The translations under genes and the position numbers were made by a program. The notes below the pieces were generated by a model that saw only the letters and a program-made list of their open reading frames with translations, was not told the origin of the DNA and ran no database searches. Source: Turbatrix aceti (lineage: Eukaryota; Nematoda; Chromadorea; Rhabditida; Panagrolaimidae). Taken from it: a DNA stretch of 64,000 nt. The stretch lies in NCBI GenBank assembly GCA_963969345.1, contig OZ017766.1, positions 9,238,001 through 9,302,000 on the forward strand, written 5' to 3'. Shown piece by piece: positions 47,858 to 59,492 of this stretch. Each line of letters starts with the position of its first letter. The stretch's first letter is position 1.

Positions 47858-48086
47858 GATAACACAAAAGTACCTAAAAACAAAAAAAAACGTGAAAAAA
47901 AGCACGAAAAAATCGTAAATATTGAACTGGTCGCCAAAATTCCATCAAAAGGAACTTACGCGCAAACAAACTACAGAAAGCATTCGTTTTGAGACCGTGT
48001 CGTGCGCACCGTGAAAAAGCGAGTTTTTCAAACTGGGCGTTCAAACGCGTGTCCTAGCAAGATTTTTGAGATTTTTTGTTCCTCTT
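47858..48086 (-). promoter_or_regulatory. Upstream region shared with SGNH-like gene 2
   Basis: Inverted near-copy of about 17700-17924: the trans-splice acceptor, T-rich tract, ACCAGTTCAATATTTACG, and GCACGACACGGTCTCAAAAC. Homology is cut by the gap. Confidence 0.6.
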
Positions 48087-48286
48087 NNNNNNNNNNNNNN
48101 NNNNNNNNNNNNNNNNNNNNNNNNNNNNNNNNNNNNNNNNNNNNNNNNNNNNNNNNNNNNNNNNNNNNNNNNNNNNNNNNNNNNNNNNNNNNNNNNNNNN
48201 NNNNNNNNNNNNNNNNNNNNNNNNNNNNNNNNNNNNNNNNNNNNNNNNNNNNNNNNNNNNNNNNNNNNNNNNNNNNNNNNNNNNNN
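48087..48286. other. Assembly gap
   Basis: Exactly 200 N, so an arbitrary scaffold join; true distance, order and orientation across it are not shown by the sequence. Confidence 0.99.
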
Positions 48287-48706
48287 AATGCTGAAATTAT
48301 CAAGCGTATAAAGAACAAAATTTCGTGCCGTACATCCAAAGACAAGACAAGACAGCTGGAAACTTCTGTATACGATCTTCTTGTGGATTGCTACTCCGCT
48401 TATGACCCTCATTTGGCTACGCGCTGTTTTGATTTATCAAAGATAATGCAAAAAAAGATTTCCAAAAGAAGGCCCCAGTCTTCAAAATCTTCCTCTGAAT
48501 CAAATAAAAGGGCCTGCAAAAACAATCGTGAAAAAAAGAAAATTTGGTTCGACGACGCCAAGGTACTTTTTGACCAGTACCTATCATATGAATCAATTCG
48601 CAGTATTGAATTGCGTAATTTAATCGAACGCACTCCGAAGTGTTTCAAATCAACCAAACTTCTTCCGCAATCAAACTGTTTGTTTTGGATTTCCAGAAAT
48701 TGTTAA
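48287..48706 (+). CDS. Unrecognised basic protein fragment
   Basis: An open frame runs from the gap to a TAA at 48706, about 139 residues. It is Lys/Arg/Ser-rich (KKISKRRPQSSKSSSESNK, NNREKKKIWF), with LETSVYDLLVDCYSAYDPHL near the start. The charge suggests a nucleic-acid-binding or transposon-derived protein, but no motif was recognised. The 5' end is hidden by the gap. Confidence 0.35.
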   Translation, partial: NAEIIKRIKNKISCRTSKDKTRQLETSVYDLLVDCYSAYDPHLATRCFDLSKIMQKKISKRRPQSSKSSSESNKRACKNNREKKKIWFDDAKVLFDQYLSYESIRSIELRNLIERTPKCFKSTKLLPQSNCLFWISRNC

Positions 48707-49654
48707 AAATTGATTATCTAGTGTATTTTACTTCGGCGAAAGAGCTAACTTGGTCGACAACAGACGACAATAATGGACGCGAATGGGAATAACATACCCG
48801 AAACGTAATTTTCATTTTTACTGTACCGTCTTTTTATTTTTTTGATTTGTGAACACTTTTGTGTTTGATTTGGGAAAAAGCAAGTAGGAGTTGCATTCAA
48901 AAAAAATTTCAAAAAATTGCAAGTTTTACGTTTTTTGAATTTTCATTCAAAAAAGTAAAAAAAAAAAAAGCTTTTTACTTTTTTTGAATTTTTAAGCATG
49001 GTTTCATGTTTATGATCAGAACACTGTTCATTAAGCGTTTGCAAGCGTTGCTTAATTTTTCAAAATTAATTGCCCCAAAAAAGGTTAAATAATTATAGTA
49101 TCCAACTAAACATGAAAATTTGTTTAGTAGATAGTTTGACGCTTCTTTTGAAATTGTAAGAAGCTTTTGGATACTGTAATTTCATTTAGTTGTAGAATAA
49201 GATCAATAACAACTAATGACTTTTCGACTTTTTATGGGGTTCGCTAAAAAGTTTGTTTAGACACTCAAAACTGCTGCTCGCTTTTTCCCCATTTCATAGT
49301 ATAACAATATATATGTAGATAATATATTACTTATTATACTACATATATATTGTTATAAATTTGTTGCGTATTTATTATTATTTAAGAACACTAATTTTAA
49401 AAATTTATGTATTGTTGTTATCCTTCCAATAATATTTAGCCCAATAATCTTGCCTCACGCCGCCCCCTCCCCTCCCCCCACCTTGTAAACAGGTGTGATG
49501 TGCCAGTTTCTCCCCTCCCTCTACGAACACCAACCAGTTCCCTCACTTTCTCTCTGCTTTTTTCGTACTGTATATGTATATACTCCGAGAATATGTAATA
49601 AACGTTAATGTTCAATAATTTGGACTATGCACGAACAAAAGGGGACCACGTATG
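48707..49654. other. Intergenic
   Basis: Long poly-A/T tracts, then a pyrimidine-rich C/T patch at 49450-49555. No gene seen. Confidence 0.4.
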
Positions 49655-50013
49655 CAGTGTTGTCGGTTCTGAAAATTTATCGGGTATCCGAACCGGAACC
49701 GGAACCGAAAATGATAGTAAAAAATTCGCCGAACCGGAACCGAAGAACCGATCTGGAACCGGAACTTTTTAAACCGCGTGAGAATCAAAATTTGAAGAAT
49801 TTTCGTGTCAAATGTGTTCAAAAGCAAAAAAAATGCATTGAATATGAAATTTTAACCAATTTCTATGCGTTTATTTGCGTTTTTTTGGGTTTTTTTTTCA
49901 CTCTGAGAACTCATTTTTAAAATCCTAGTACCCGGAACCGGAAACGGAACCGAAAATTAATTTTTCGGGTTTCCGGAACCAGCCCGTTCCGGTCCGGGTA
50001 CCCGACAACACTG
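49655..50013. mobile_element. hAT-type MITE, family 2, copy 1
   Basis: 359 bp with 12-bp perfect terminal inverted repeats CAGTGTTGTCGG / CCGACAACACTG. The inside is rich in GGAACCGGAACC and its inverse, so it can fold into a long hairpin. Flanks CACGTATG and CACGGATT match at 6 of 8 positions, a decayed 8-bp target duplication. No ORF of its own. A second copy lies in a sec-6 intron. Confidence 0.7.
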
Positions 50014-50036
50014 CACGGATTACACAGCTGAGGTTC

Positions 50037-50321
50037 GTCTGGACTGGATATCAACCTTGACGCGCTGCTTTCGATCAGTCGGGTGTTTCTGACGTGCGAG
50101 TTGCAGTCATCCAGTGTTTTCTCTCGATCACGAGATGGGTGGTCCCCTGCCTTCCAAGTTGGCATCTCAGATTAAAGACTTTGAGCAGCGCTCTCAAGAA
50201 ATATAAATTTCCGACGGAGCAGCGCAGCAGTTCACCTTCAAAAGTCGACTACAAAGTCTGTTCAATAAATTATTTTGTAGAAAAGAATAAAATTTGTTGC
50301 TTATCATCGTCAGTTTGGGCG
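50037..50321 (+). pseudogene. PEPCK 3'-end pseudogene
   Basis: Reads LDINLDALLSISRVFLTCEL as in the last exon of the PEPCK-like gene, then shifts frame repeatedly through regions matching DHEMGGPLPSKLASQI and KKYKFPTEQRS. Homology continues into the PEPCK 3' UTR (GCTTATCATCG). Only the last 70 codons or so are present. Orientation is opposite to the gene at 10640-13038, and a family-2 MITE lies immediately to its left. Confidence 0.85.
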
Positions 50322-50602
50322 ATGATAATTATGGTGCAATGCATACATTGACGTGTGTAAATTTGTACAACAGGGGGAGAAGGTGTTGCGTGTCCTCTAC
50401 GACGAAAAATCACTGATTTATATGGTCTTTCCTTTGTTTTTGATTAATGCACATGAATTTTCGTGTAAGCAGCTTTGGTTCCCTAAAAGATCTTTATATA
50501 TTGTCGGTAGTATACTTACAATGATAGACCGCGTTAAGAAAAATATTGTTGATGGTACAGTGGAATTTTATGTTTATTAGTGTGTTTTTTTTAGATCGTA
50601 AC

Positions 50603-51431
50603 ATGTTCACAAGAGCCCGCTCATTTTTTTCTCGACGTAACACCAGGCTGCTCGCGGTTGAAGAATCTGCAGCCGAAATAGAAATTCGTAAATCGTATCA
50701 AAAACAATTTGTAAAGCTAAGCGACTCTCTGTTTTCTATCAATGGCCCAGGTGATGAAACCGTCGGTACTACCAGATTTATTTCTTCAGAAAACCGTCGT
50801 GAAAATGACGACCACATATATTCTGGGTGTGTTAACTGTAAATAGAAAAATATTTATACGATAAACACTTTCAGAATTGAAATCAAAAAACACTTTGATT
50901 TGGTCATAAAATACAACTGTCAAAACGCAACCCATGTCATGATTTTTGGATATGATGACATTCGATTTAACCTGAATAAAATTCCACGATTCAAAATTGT
51001 GGATGCAATAGTGAAAGCTTGCAAGGATGCAGCAGAAGCGTTGTCACTCCGAAGGATTAACGTTTGGTGCACTACGATTCCAGAATTCGGAGAAAATTGG
51101 GAAGAGATTCGTGAATTCAACATTTACCTTTGTTATGCGGCAATTCAAGGAAAACTGTGAGTGTACTACAAAAAAAAATATATGTATAAAAAAAATATTT
51201 AAAAAAAAGATAAAACACAATTTTTTAAATTTCAGCGGAAAAGCGAAATTGTTTGACCTCGCAGCAGCAGTTTCGACAAGACCGGAAGCAACTTATGAAG
51301 AACGATACCACATGCTCTACTCATTTTTTGGCATGAAGTTGATAATTGCTGAATCAAGATTGCAATTTCCTCCTTTGGAAAATCCAAAAAAATATATTGT
51401 GCGACAGAGTAAAAAATTTATAGTAAATTAG
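50603..51431 (+). CDS. SGNH-like protein 5, class without signal peptide
   Basis: 233 residues; exons 50603-50826, 50875-51156, 51236-51431, both introns phase 2 at the positions used by genes 1-4. The ATG comes 8 nt after a TTTTTTAG acceptor. There is no signal peptide. The block I equivalent is KLSDSLFSI (SDSL at 40-43), then IFGYDDIRFNL, VWCTTIPEFGE, REFNIYL, LFDLAAAVS and HMLYSFFGMKL, each aligned with the secreted class. The C-terminal anchor is lost and the protein ends KKFIVN. Probably intracellular. It could be an altered enzyme or a non-catalytic relative; the Gly of the GDS motif is Ser here. Confidence 0.65.
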
Positions 51432-51540
51432 AAAAATGTGTATGATAGAACGAAGTCACATTTTTAGTGTTTGTTTTGTTATGAAAAATATTGTTGGCAG
51501 TACAGTGGGATTCTACGCGTTATTAGTGTGTTGTTTTCAG

Positions 51541-52479
51541 ATCGTAAACGCTCAAAATTTTTTTCTCGATGTAATCTCTGGCTGCCAAAGACCGTGAATG
51601 AAGAATCTACAGCCGAAAAAGAAACTCGGGAAGCGTATCAAAAGAAATTTGTGAAGCTCAGCGACTCTCTGTTTTCTGTCAAGGGCCCCGTTAATAAAAC
51701 AGTGTGTACTACCAGATTTATTTCTTCAGAAAATCGTCGTAAAAACGATGGCTACTTTTCCAAGTATGTTAATTAAAAATTATTTTTAGCAAAATTTTAT
51801 AAAAATATTTTTACATACGGTAAACGTTTTCAGAATTCATATCAAAAAACACTTGGAATTGCGTCTTGAAATACAACTGTCAAAACGCAACCCACGTCAT
51901 GATTTTCGGATACGATGACATTCGATTTAACCTGGATAAAATTCCACGATTCGAAATTGTGGATGCAATAGTGGAAGCCTGCGAAAATGCAGCAGAAGCG
52001 TTGTCACTCCGAAGGATTAACGTTTGGTGCACTACGATTCCCGAGATCGGAGAAAACCGTAATGAGATTCGGGAATTCAACATTTACCTTTGTTACGCGG
52101 CAATTCAAGGAAAACTGTGAGTGTATACATTTTTCACAAAAAAAAAGATAAACATAATTTTTTTAATTTCAGCGGAAAAGCAAAATTATTTGACTTCGCA
52201 GCAGCAGTTTCGACACGACCAGAAGCAACTTATGAAGAACGATACCACATGCTCTACTCATCTTTTGGCATGAAGTTGATAACCCCTGAATTAAGATGGA
52301 AATTTCGTCCTTTGAAAAATCCAAAAAAATACATTGTGCGACAGTATACAAATTTTGAAAATGAAGAAACCTCGTCTGAAGATGAAAACAAAGTCACAAA
52401 GGCCGTTATTTTTTGCGTTTTTATGTATATTGTGTTAAACTGGAAAAATCTACCGGAGCCAATAAAGGATGAGAATTAA
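51541..52479 (+). pseudogene. SGNH-like gene 6, degenerating
   Basis: Exons 51541-51763, 51834-52116, 52173-52479 parallel gene 5. The start ATG present in gene 5 is removed by a small deletion in the first exon (CGTAACATG versus CGTAAACGC). Exon 2 has one extra base at about 51855-51866 compared with gene 5, which shifts the frame just before KYNCQNATHVMIFGYDD. The rest is well preserved, and exon 3 is longer than in gene 5, with a hydrophobic segment (KAVIFCVFMYIVLNW). A young pseudogene is likely; a sequencing error explains the indel but not the missing start unless an upstream exon exists. Confidence 0.6.
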
Positions 52480-52993
52480 ATGATGGTGTATGTATGTCTA
52501 CGTTGAAAACCATCTGAAAATCGATTATCAAAATTTGGTATCATCAATTGTAAAAAACCCCCGAAAATGCATATGTATTTATATTTTCAAACGAGGATTT
52601 GATATTCGACATCGAGGTTCGATACTATTTCTGGTCTTTATTGACAACATTCCAGACAACGTGCAAAGAAATGCTTGTTGAGTAATACTTTTAAGCACAC
52701 TGATAAGCACTGGAGAATGCTTTATTTTGATACATAATCACTATTTGTGTGAGACAGCTTCATAAATACAAATAGACTCGTTTAGTTTGCATTAACACCA
52801 AAATATACACTTTTTTATAATACTTGCAATGATTTTAATTCTTTTAAGAATTTTAATGTTTTGATTTTGATCCAACGTTACAGGTTTTTTGTTAAATTGC
52901 CACTGTTTCTGTTTTTCTAGGGTGACCTTAATTAAATACAAACGGTAATTTTTTTCATAATAAATATTTAGTATTGAATATTGCAGATCCAAC

Positions 52994-53968
52994 ATGTCCG
53001 CGAACGCAGTTTCAAATATACAAAACAACGACGATGCTCTTCAAACTGATTATAAAAAGAAAATTATGAAATTCAGCGATTCTATATTGTCTTCGTATAA
53101 TCCATGTGATCCAACAAAAGTTGCTAGCAGATATTTCAACTTTAAACGTAAAGAACATGACGGTTTGAAAGCGGCGTATGTGACTGAATTTTACTATAAA
53201 TTTTATTTATTTTTTATTTTTACTATAATTTTTTTTTACTAAATTATAAAATATTTACTTTGTTTTACTATGTATATTCTACTAAAAAAATATTTACTAA
53301 TATTCGCTTTCAGAACTTTCATAAAAACCCATGTTAATCGAGCCAAAAAATACAATAGTCGAAATGCCACCCACATCTTGGTTTTTGGATACGACGACAT
53401 TAAATTTAACCCGAATAAAAAACTGTCAGAAATCGCGGAAGACATTGTTAGCGCTTACAAAAATGCAGCAGAAGCGCTAAAACCCTTCAATATCAAAGTT
53501 TGGTGTACTACGATCCCCGAATATAAAGAAAGGTATCAAAATTTTCGAGAATTCAACATTCATCTTCGTTACGCAGCGGTTGAAGGAAATCTGTGAGTGT
53601 TCATTTAATTTTTAAATTTGAAATAAAAATTACTATTTTTTTATTTTTGTATAAAAATATTTATTTATTTTTAATTTTGAAATAAAAATTACTATTTTTT
53701 AATTTTTGAATAAAAATATTTAATCTTAATTTAAAATAATTTTTTTTATAATTTTAGCGGATCGGCTGGATTGTTTGATCTTGCAGCAGCGATTCGGTCT
53801 CGACCCGAATCAACGGAAAAAGAACACATTCTCATGCTTTACTCATTTTTTGAATACAAACTTCGTACGAATTTTATAACCGCTAGGTCAATGTCAGGAT
53901 TTATTTCTCTTCAAGATCCAGCAAAGTACGATGTCCGAAAAAGATTTAAAGAAAATGATGAAGAGTAA
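52994..53968 (+). CDS. SGNH-like protein 7, class without signal peptide
   Basis: 223 residues; exons 52994-53175, 53314-53592, 53758-53968; phase-2 introns as in the rest of the family. ATG 7 nt after a TTGCAG acceptor. Blocks: KFSDSILSS, VFGYDDIKFNP, VWCTTIPEYKE, REFNIHL, LFDLAAAIRSRPES and LMLYSFFEYKL. No signal peptide or C-terminal membrane segment, and an acidic C-terminus (KENDEE). It shares about half its residues with gene 5 in exon 2 but has a different N-terminal region. Probably cytosolic; function unknown. Confidence 0.65.
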
Positions 53969-54406
53969 GAATCAATCGATAATTTGAATTAAAAAGGATT
54001 TTTGGCTAAATGGAGAAAAATTTTTATTTTTAGAATTTTTTATTTTTAAATTTTTTTTGACATTTTTTTATGTGAATTTAAAAAGAAAATAAAATGCAAA
54101 AATAAATCGATAATTTGATTTCAAAAAGATTTTTTGAATAAATGGAGATAAATTTTAATTTTGGAATTTTTTGATGTAAATTTTTTTTTAAATTTTTTTT
54201 GGCATTTTTTTTATGTGAACATTTTTTTATGAGACAAAAATTGTTGGTTTTGTACGATCAAAAAATTTCGCGTTCGTTCGATTTCTTCACCAGATTTTAT
54301 AAAAAACAACTGTTTGTCCATCCTTGAAAAAAAACGTAATAAAAAGCACCAATAATTTATTTTCACAAATTTTTAAAATAACGCGTGATAAATATTACAA
54401 AGTTGA

Positions 54407-57400
54407 TTATTTCGCCGTTGCGGCCCCTCTCGTCGTCGTCACGACCATGTTGAACATGTTCTGCATGGTTTCTTCAAGCGCAGGAAGCGTTCTTTTTCCG
54501 CCCTTGCACAGGCCAAAGAGTCTGAGCATTTCCTGGTCTCCTTTGGGATAGAGTCTCGCCTGTTCGACGGCTGATTCAGCGATTGTGCGGGCTTCTTTCC
54601 GGTCAATATCCTCTCTCGACTGAATCAACGACGCCAGAAGCTCGACGTGAACATCGGGATATTTTCGAATAAAAGTCGACGTTTCGAGCGCAAGCAGACT
54701 CTTATCCCTGAGATCGAGGATTTCCGCGACAGCCGGGATAACGGACGTCATCATAGGCATATCGCCCTCAAAAAAGGACTTGAAGAGTTCGTCGATTCGT
54801 TTTGCGTCTGCGCGAAGCCATTCAGCAGCGAGGTGGCGTTCTTCGTAGTTATTGAATGTCAGTCGCCGGGTATCGATGGCGACAACGTATTCGCCGACAA
54901 TCTTGTACATGAGCTCTTCGATGAGCGCGACCCTGATTCGGGGCCTCAGGTGACGGTAGTCGTTGTAGTAATCCAGAACGGTGATGCAGATTGTCTCGCG
55001 ATCCTCCGAACCCGTCAGCCACTGACGGGTATACAGGTTTTCCAGGTGTTTTTGGATGTCTTCGTAGACTTCGTCGAGGAGAGCTGATATTCTGAAAAAA
55101 ACGAGTTTACCGAAATTAAAACATCCAAAAATGAAAAAAAAAAATTTTCCAGTGTTGTCGATTCTGAAAATTTTTCGGGTACCCCAATCGGAACCGAAAT
55201 CCTGTTTTTTTCGGGTACCCGGAACCGAAATATTTTTTTTCGTGTAAATGGAACCGAAAATGTTTTTTTCGGGTACTCAAAACCGGAATCCAAAATATTT
55301 TTTTTTCGGGTACCCGGAACCGGAACCAAAAAAAATTTTTGGGGTACCCGACAACATTAAATTTATCCATGCACTTACACGTATTGGAGACTGTGTTGCC
55401 ATTTTTTCTTGAGTTGTTCAATTTTTTCGATAAGCTCACGTTGTTCCACGGCAATCGGAATAAGTTTTTGCGCTGAAGAATCCGTATTCATGGTCAGACG
55501 AATGTGTTTTTCCAATTTGTCTGTGGAATCGTTGCAAATTTCTAGGTTGTTGGCTACGGCGATCTAAATAAAAAATATCTTTTTTTTTAATTTCCCAAAA
55601 AAATTGTAAAACTCACCAAAGTGGAGGTAAACCTCTGGAAAAATTCACGATTTTCAAAGTGCTTCGCTTTGTAGGCCATCGTTGCTGCTGAAAACATCAA
55701 AAAATTACGCACCGTAAAAAATCGAAAAAGTGAAAAAAAAAGTTAAAAAAAAAGAATTAGAATTTTTTTCCAAAAATAAAAAAAATTAATTTTTTTTAAT
55801 AAAAGAAACAAAGAAAATACAAAAAAAAATTGATGAAAAAAAAGAATTTTTTTGAAGAAAAAAAACATTTTTTTAAAGAAAAAAAACATTTTTTTAAAGA
55901 AAAAAAATAAAACGTTAAAAAATTTTTTTTTTTCAAATTTTATTCATTTTTTGTTTTGATATTTTTTTTGTTTTGTTTTCCATAAAAAGTTTTTTATTGA
56001 TTAAAATTAACTTCCCCCCTAAAAATTTAAAAAACAAATTTTTTAATAAAATCCCGGAATTTTAATTTTAAAAAATTCATAAAAAAAATTTATTGAAAAA
56101 TCAAAAAAAAATTCCCTTACTTTTATAATTCTGCGAAAAAGTCAAAAACCCGTCAACAGCGACATCAATGACCTGGGGCACCAGATCAGTCGATATCGCC
56201 TTGGTGAGGACGACCGTATCCTCGACCATGTCAAAGAGGATAACGGGTAGCTGGGTGTAGAAGCACGCGTTGTTGTCTTCTTCGGGAGGCGCGTGTTTGT
56301 ACCAGTCGTCTTTCTCCGTGGTCAGAGCCTTGTCAAGCCAATCGCTGAAGTCGTTGCGAGTCATTTCGATGAATCTCGTACAGAGATCGGTCAGCGTGGA
56401 GCGACGAAGCAGGGGTTGATCCGCGACGAGAGCGGGAGCGTTGATTCCGAGACGAACGTTGCCGAGGCACTCTGGGCCGCTGTAGGAATTCACCCAGCCA
56501 AGGAGTTGGACAAGTTCGTTTTTCTCAAGAGGCTCCGTTCTTCCGGAAGGATCGTTTTCTTCCGGTTTGACTTCGGCGATTTTTCGCAACTAAATTTTAT
56601 TTATTGAAAAATTGTTGAAAAAAAAATTTGGAATTAAAAAGTTAAAAATAAGTAAAAAAAATTAAAAATTTGTTTTTCAAAAAAAATTAATTTTTATATT
56701 TTATTTAAATTTCTGTTAAAAAATTTTTTAAATCATTTTTTTATTTAATTTTTTTTTAAATTAAAAATTTTAATTGAGAAAAATTTATAAATTAAAAAAA
56801 ATGGAAAAATGAAAATAAATTGTGTAAAAAAAAATAGTAAAATAAATATTATTTTACAAAAAAGTAAAAAAAAATGTTTTGTATGTATAAAAAATAAAAA
56901 AAAAGTAACAATATTTAAAAAAAATGTTTCCAAAAAAAATTATGAAAAAAAAATTCTAAAAAAAAATTTTGAAAAAACATTTCCTAAAAACATTTTATTG
57001 AAAATAAATTTCCTAAAAAATTAAATTTTTTTTTTCAAATGAAAAAAAAAATAATTTGGAAAAAAAATATTTTAAAATGAATAAATGTTTTCGTTTTTAA
57101 AAAATAAAAAAAACCGTAACTCACCCTAGCAGAAATAGCCCGATGATAAAAATCGATATAACTATCGTAAATTTTGTACTCCGGCGGAAAACACGGCGTC
57201 AAACCCGATTTGACAACCTTCAAATCCGCGATAATCATTTTTCTCAGAGCTTCCAGATAGACAGCGAGCCAGTGCCGGTTCATCTTGCGATCCTGAGGCT
57301 GATTTCCTTCGACGCGATTATTGACACCCTTTTCGAGGACCCGAAATAATTCGTCCTTCCACGCCCTCGGCCGACCGGGTGGCATGAAGGATTCGTTGGC

Positions 57401-58736
57401 ACCTGCGGACTCGGCTTGCTCGGTGTAATACCGGTCGATGCGTTCTTCGCGTTCGATGATTCTCAGCGCTGAGACAAGCTGCGTCGGACCGGTATCGCCC
57501 TGGACGGCATCCAGACAGCGTCCGCAGATGTACCAAATTTTTTGGCCAAGACTTTGCGCCAGCTTGTCCACGTTCAGAAAATACTGTTGAAGCAATTTGA
57601 GATCGCGTTCTCGGTGATCTCCTTTCTGCTTGAAGACTTCCAGCATGAGGTCATCTCGGGCGTTTTCAAGGTCCATTATGCTGAAATAAGAAAAAAATGT
57701 CGCAAAATGATGAAAAATACGCTCAAAATGAGTGAAAACGAAACAAAACTATTTTTAGACCTAAAAAAAAGAAAAATGTGTCTCGAAACGAAAAAAAGTA
57801 ATATAAAAGTTACGATACTGCAACTTTGTTCATGTTACTTTAGGTTTTGGTAGTAACAAAAATTTTACGATATTTTTGTTACTTTTTGAAGTGTTATGAA
57901 TATACTGTACAATTTTGAAAATAATGTTACTTTTTTAGAAAAAAAATTCCCAGAACAAAATTTTTTTTGCAAAATTAAAAAAGGAAAACATTTTAAGAAA
58001 AATACGTTCAAAATGGGTAAAAAAAGATCAAAAAAACAATTTTTAGGTCAAAAATAGAAAACGATCCTGAAACGAAAATTTTTGAGGAAGAGTGATGTAA
58101 AATTACGGTAATTCCTTCAATTTTATGTTACTTCAGTTTTCCGAAGTAATACAAATGTTACGTTCTTTTTTCTTTACTTTTGAAGTCTTATGCGTTATTT
58201 TTCAGATAAAATTTCTCGCAACGAAAATTTTCGACAAAAAGAAAATAACAAAAAACTGTTCAAATTTTCCAAATTCCATTAATTTTCAAAAAAACCAACT
58301 TTTTATGCGCGTGCAAAAGATTTTCGTTCAAAATGTAGTCATTAGTCTGTTCGATGGCATCCGTAATGTTGTAGATATGCATGAGATTGTTCATAGCCGC
58401 CGCGTACTGGCTATGGGTCGCAGAAGCCCCCGAAAGCTGGAGCATCTTTTTCTTGAGCTTCGGAACATCCCTGATTAGGTTGTAAATTTCCTGGGTTGAT
58501 TTTTCAATTTCCTTGACGTCATCCGCGGCAGTCTGGAGGTAGCCGATGGCAGTTCGGATGCCTTCGAGCTGCGCTTGGACACTTGTCCTCAGCATGGCTT
58601 CGACGGCGGCTTTTTTGTGCGTCGCCTTTTTCTGGACGGCATCCAGCTTTTCCAGGTGACCTGGATTCGCAAAAAGTTCCTGGAGTTGCAGAAGCGCGGC
58701 TCCTTCGGCTTCTCGCTGGATTTTTATCGCGTCCAT
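54407..58736 (-). CDS. sec-6: Exocyst complex component 3 (Sec6)
   Basis: 800 residues in six exons: 58300-58736, 57125-57680, 56121-56589, 55617-55687, 55379-55563, 54407-55091. Sec6 is a core exocyst subunit that tethers secretory vesicles to the plasma membrane and contacts SNAREs. The N-terminal helices (LFANPGHLEKLDAV, HSQYAAAMNNLMHIYNI, HAHKNIMDLENARDDLM) and the middle region (LLGWVNSYSGPECLGNV, LDKALTTEKDDW, FYTQLPVILFDMVED) match EXOC3 family signatures, and length equals the nematode norm. Introns are very A/T-rich with poly-A/T runs, up to 619 bp; the intron between exons 5 and 6 holds a family-2 MITE. The donor of exon 5 is placed at GT|GTAAGT, the only one that keeps frame. Confidence 0.92.
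55150..55359. mobile_element. hAT-type MITE, family 2, copy 2 (in sec-6 intron)
   Basis: 210 bp starting CAGTGTTGTCG and ending CCGACAACATTA, with repeated CGGGTACCCGGAACCG-like units inside, as in the copy at 49655. It is shorter and more decayed. It lies between exons 5 and 6 of sec-6, clear of the splice sites. Confidence 0.65.
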
Positions 58737-59492
58737 TTTGGGGCCTAAAAAATTCGTTTATCAGAAAAAAAAGTCGGTTTACGAATCGAAAAATAACGAT
58801 TTTTTATAAGGATTTTTTTTATTTCAAATTTTTTTTATTTCTTTTTCTTTATTTTTATTTTACGGTACAAAAAAAACGCATCACGACGGTGAATCATAAA
58901 AAATCATACTCAAAACCCACAAAAAAGGTTCAAAAATTTTTATTATCAAAAAAAGCATTTTTTCCAAAAAAATATTTACGTTATTTTCCATCAAAAAATT
59001 GGTAAAAACTAAAAAAACAGCGAAAAAAGTATATTTCAAGCCAAAATAAGAAAACGAATTCTCGAAACGAAAAACTTCAGGAGTAATAAAATTTTACGAT
59101 ATTTTTGTTACTTTTGAAGAGTTATAAATATACTGTAAAATCTTGACAAAATGTTACTTTCAAAAAATTTCTTAAACGAAAATTTTTATTTTTTTCTTTT
59201 GATACTCTCAAACAATTTTTAGGGAAATGTATGATACAAAAAAATGCATCACAAACAGTGAATCATGAAAACTCACGTCCAAAAAACCCCCGTAAAAAAA
59301 AGATAAAAAATTATTCATCACAAAAAAACAATTTTTCCCAGACAAAATTTTTTTTACGATATTTTCATCGAAAAAACGATGTTTACGATTATCCGCCAGT
59401 TCAAAGTGATCAATGCTTTATCGAAAAAGGCACGTATAAACCCGAAAAAAAAATCATACAATAAAATAATTCCAAAAAAACAACGACAACAA

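Noticed and set aside
50353..50580. Open frame just before SGNH-like gene 5 as an upstream exon with a signal sequence
   Set aside because: It ends in a stop before the acceptor, and the frame does not continue into the gene; the equivalent stretch before gene 6 is not conserved as protein.
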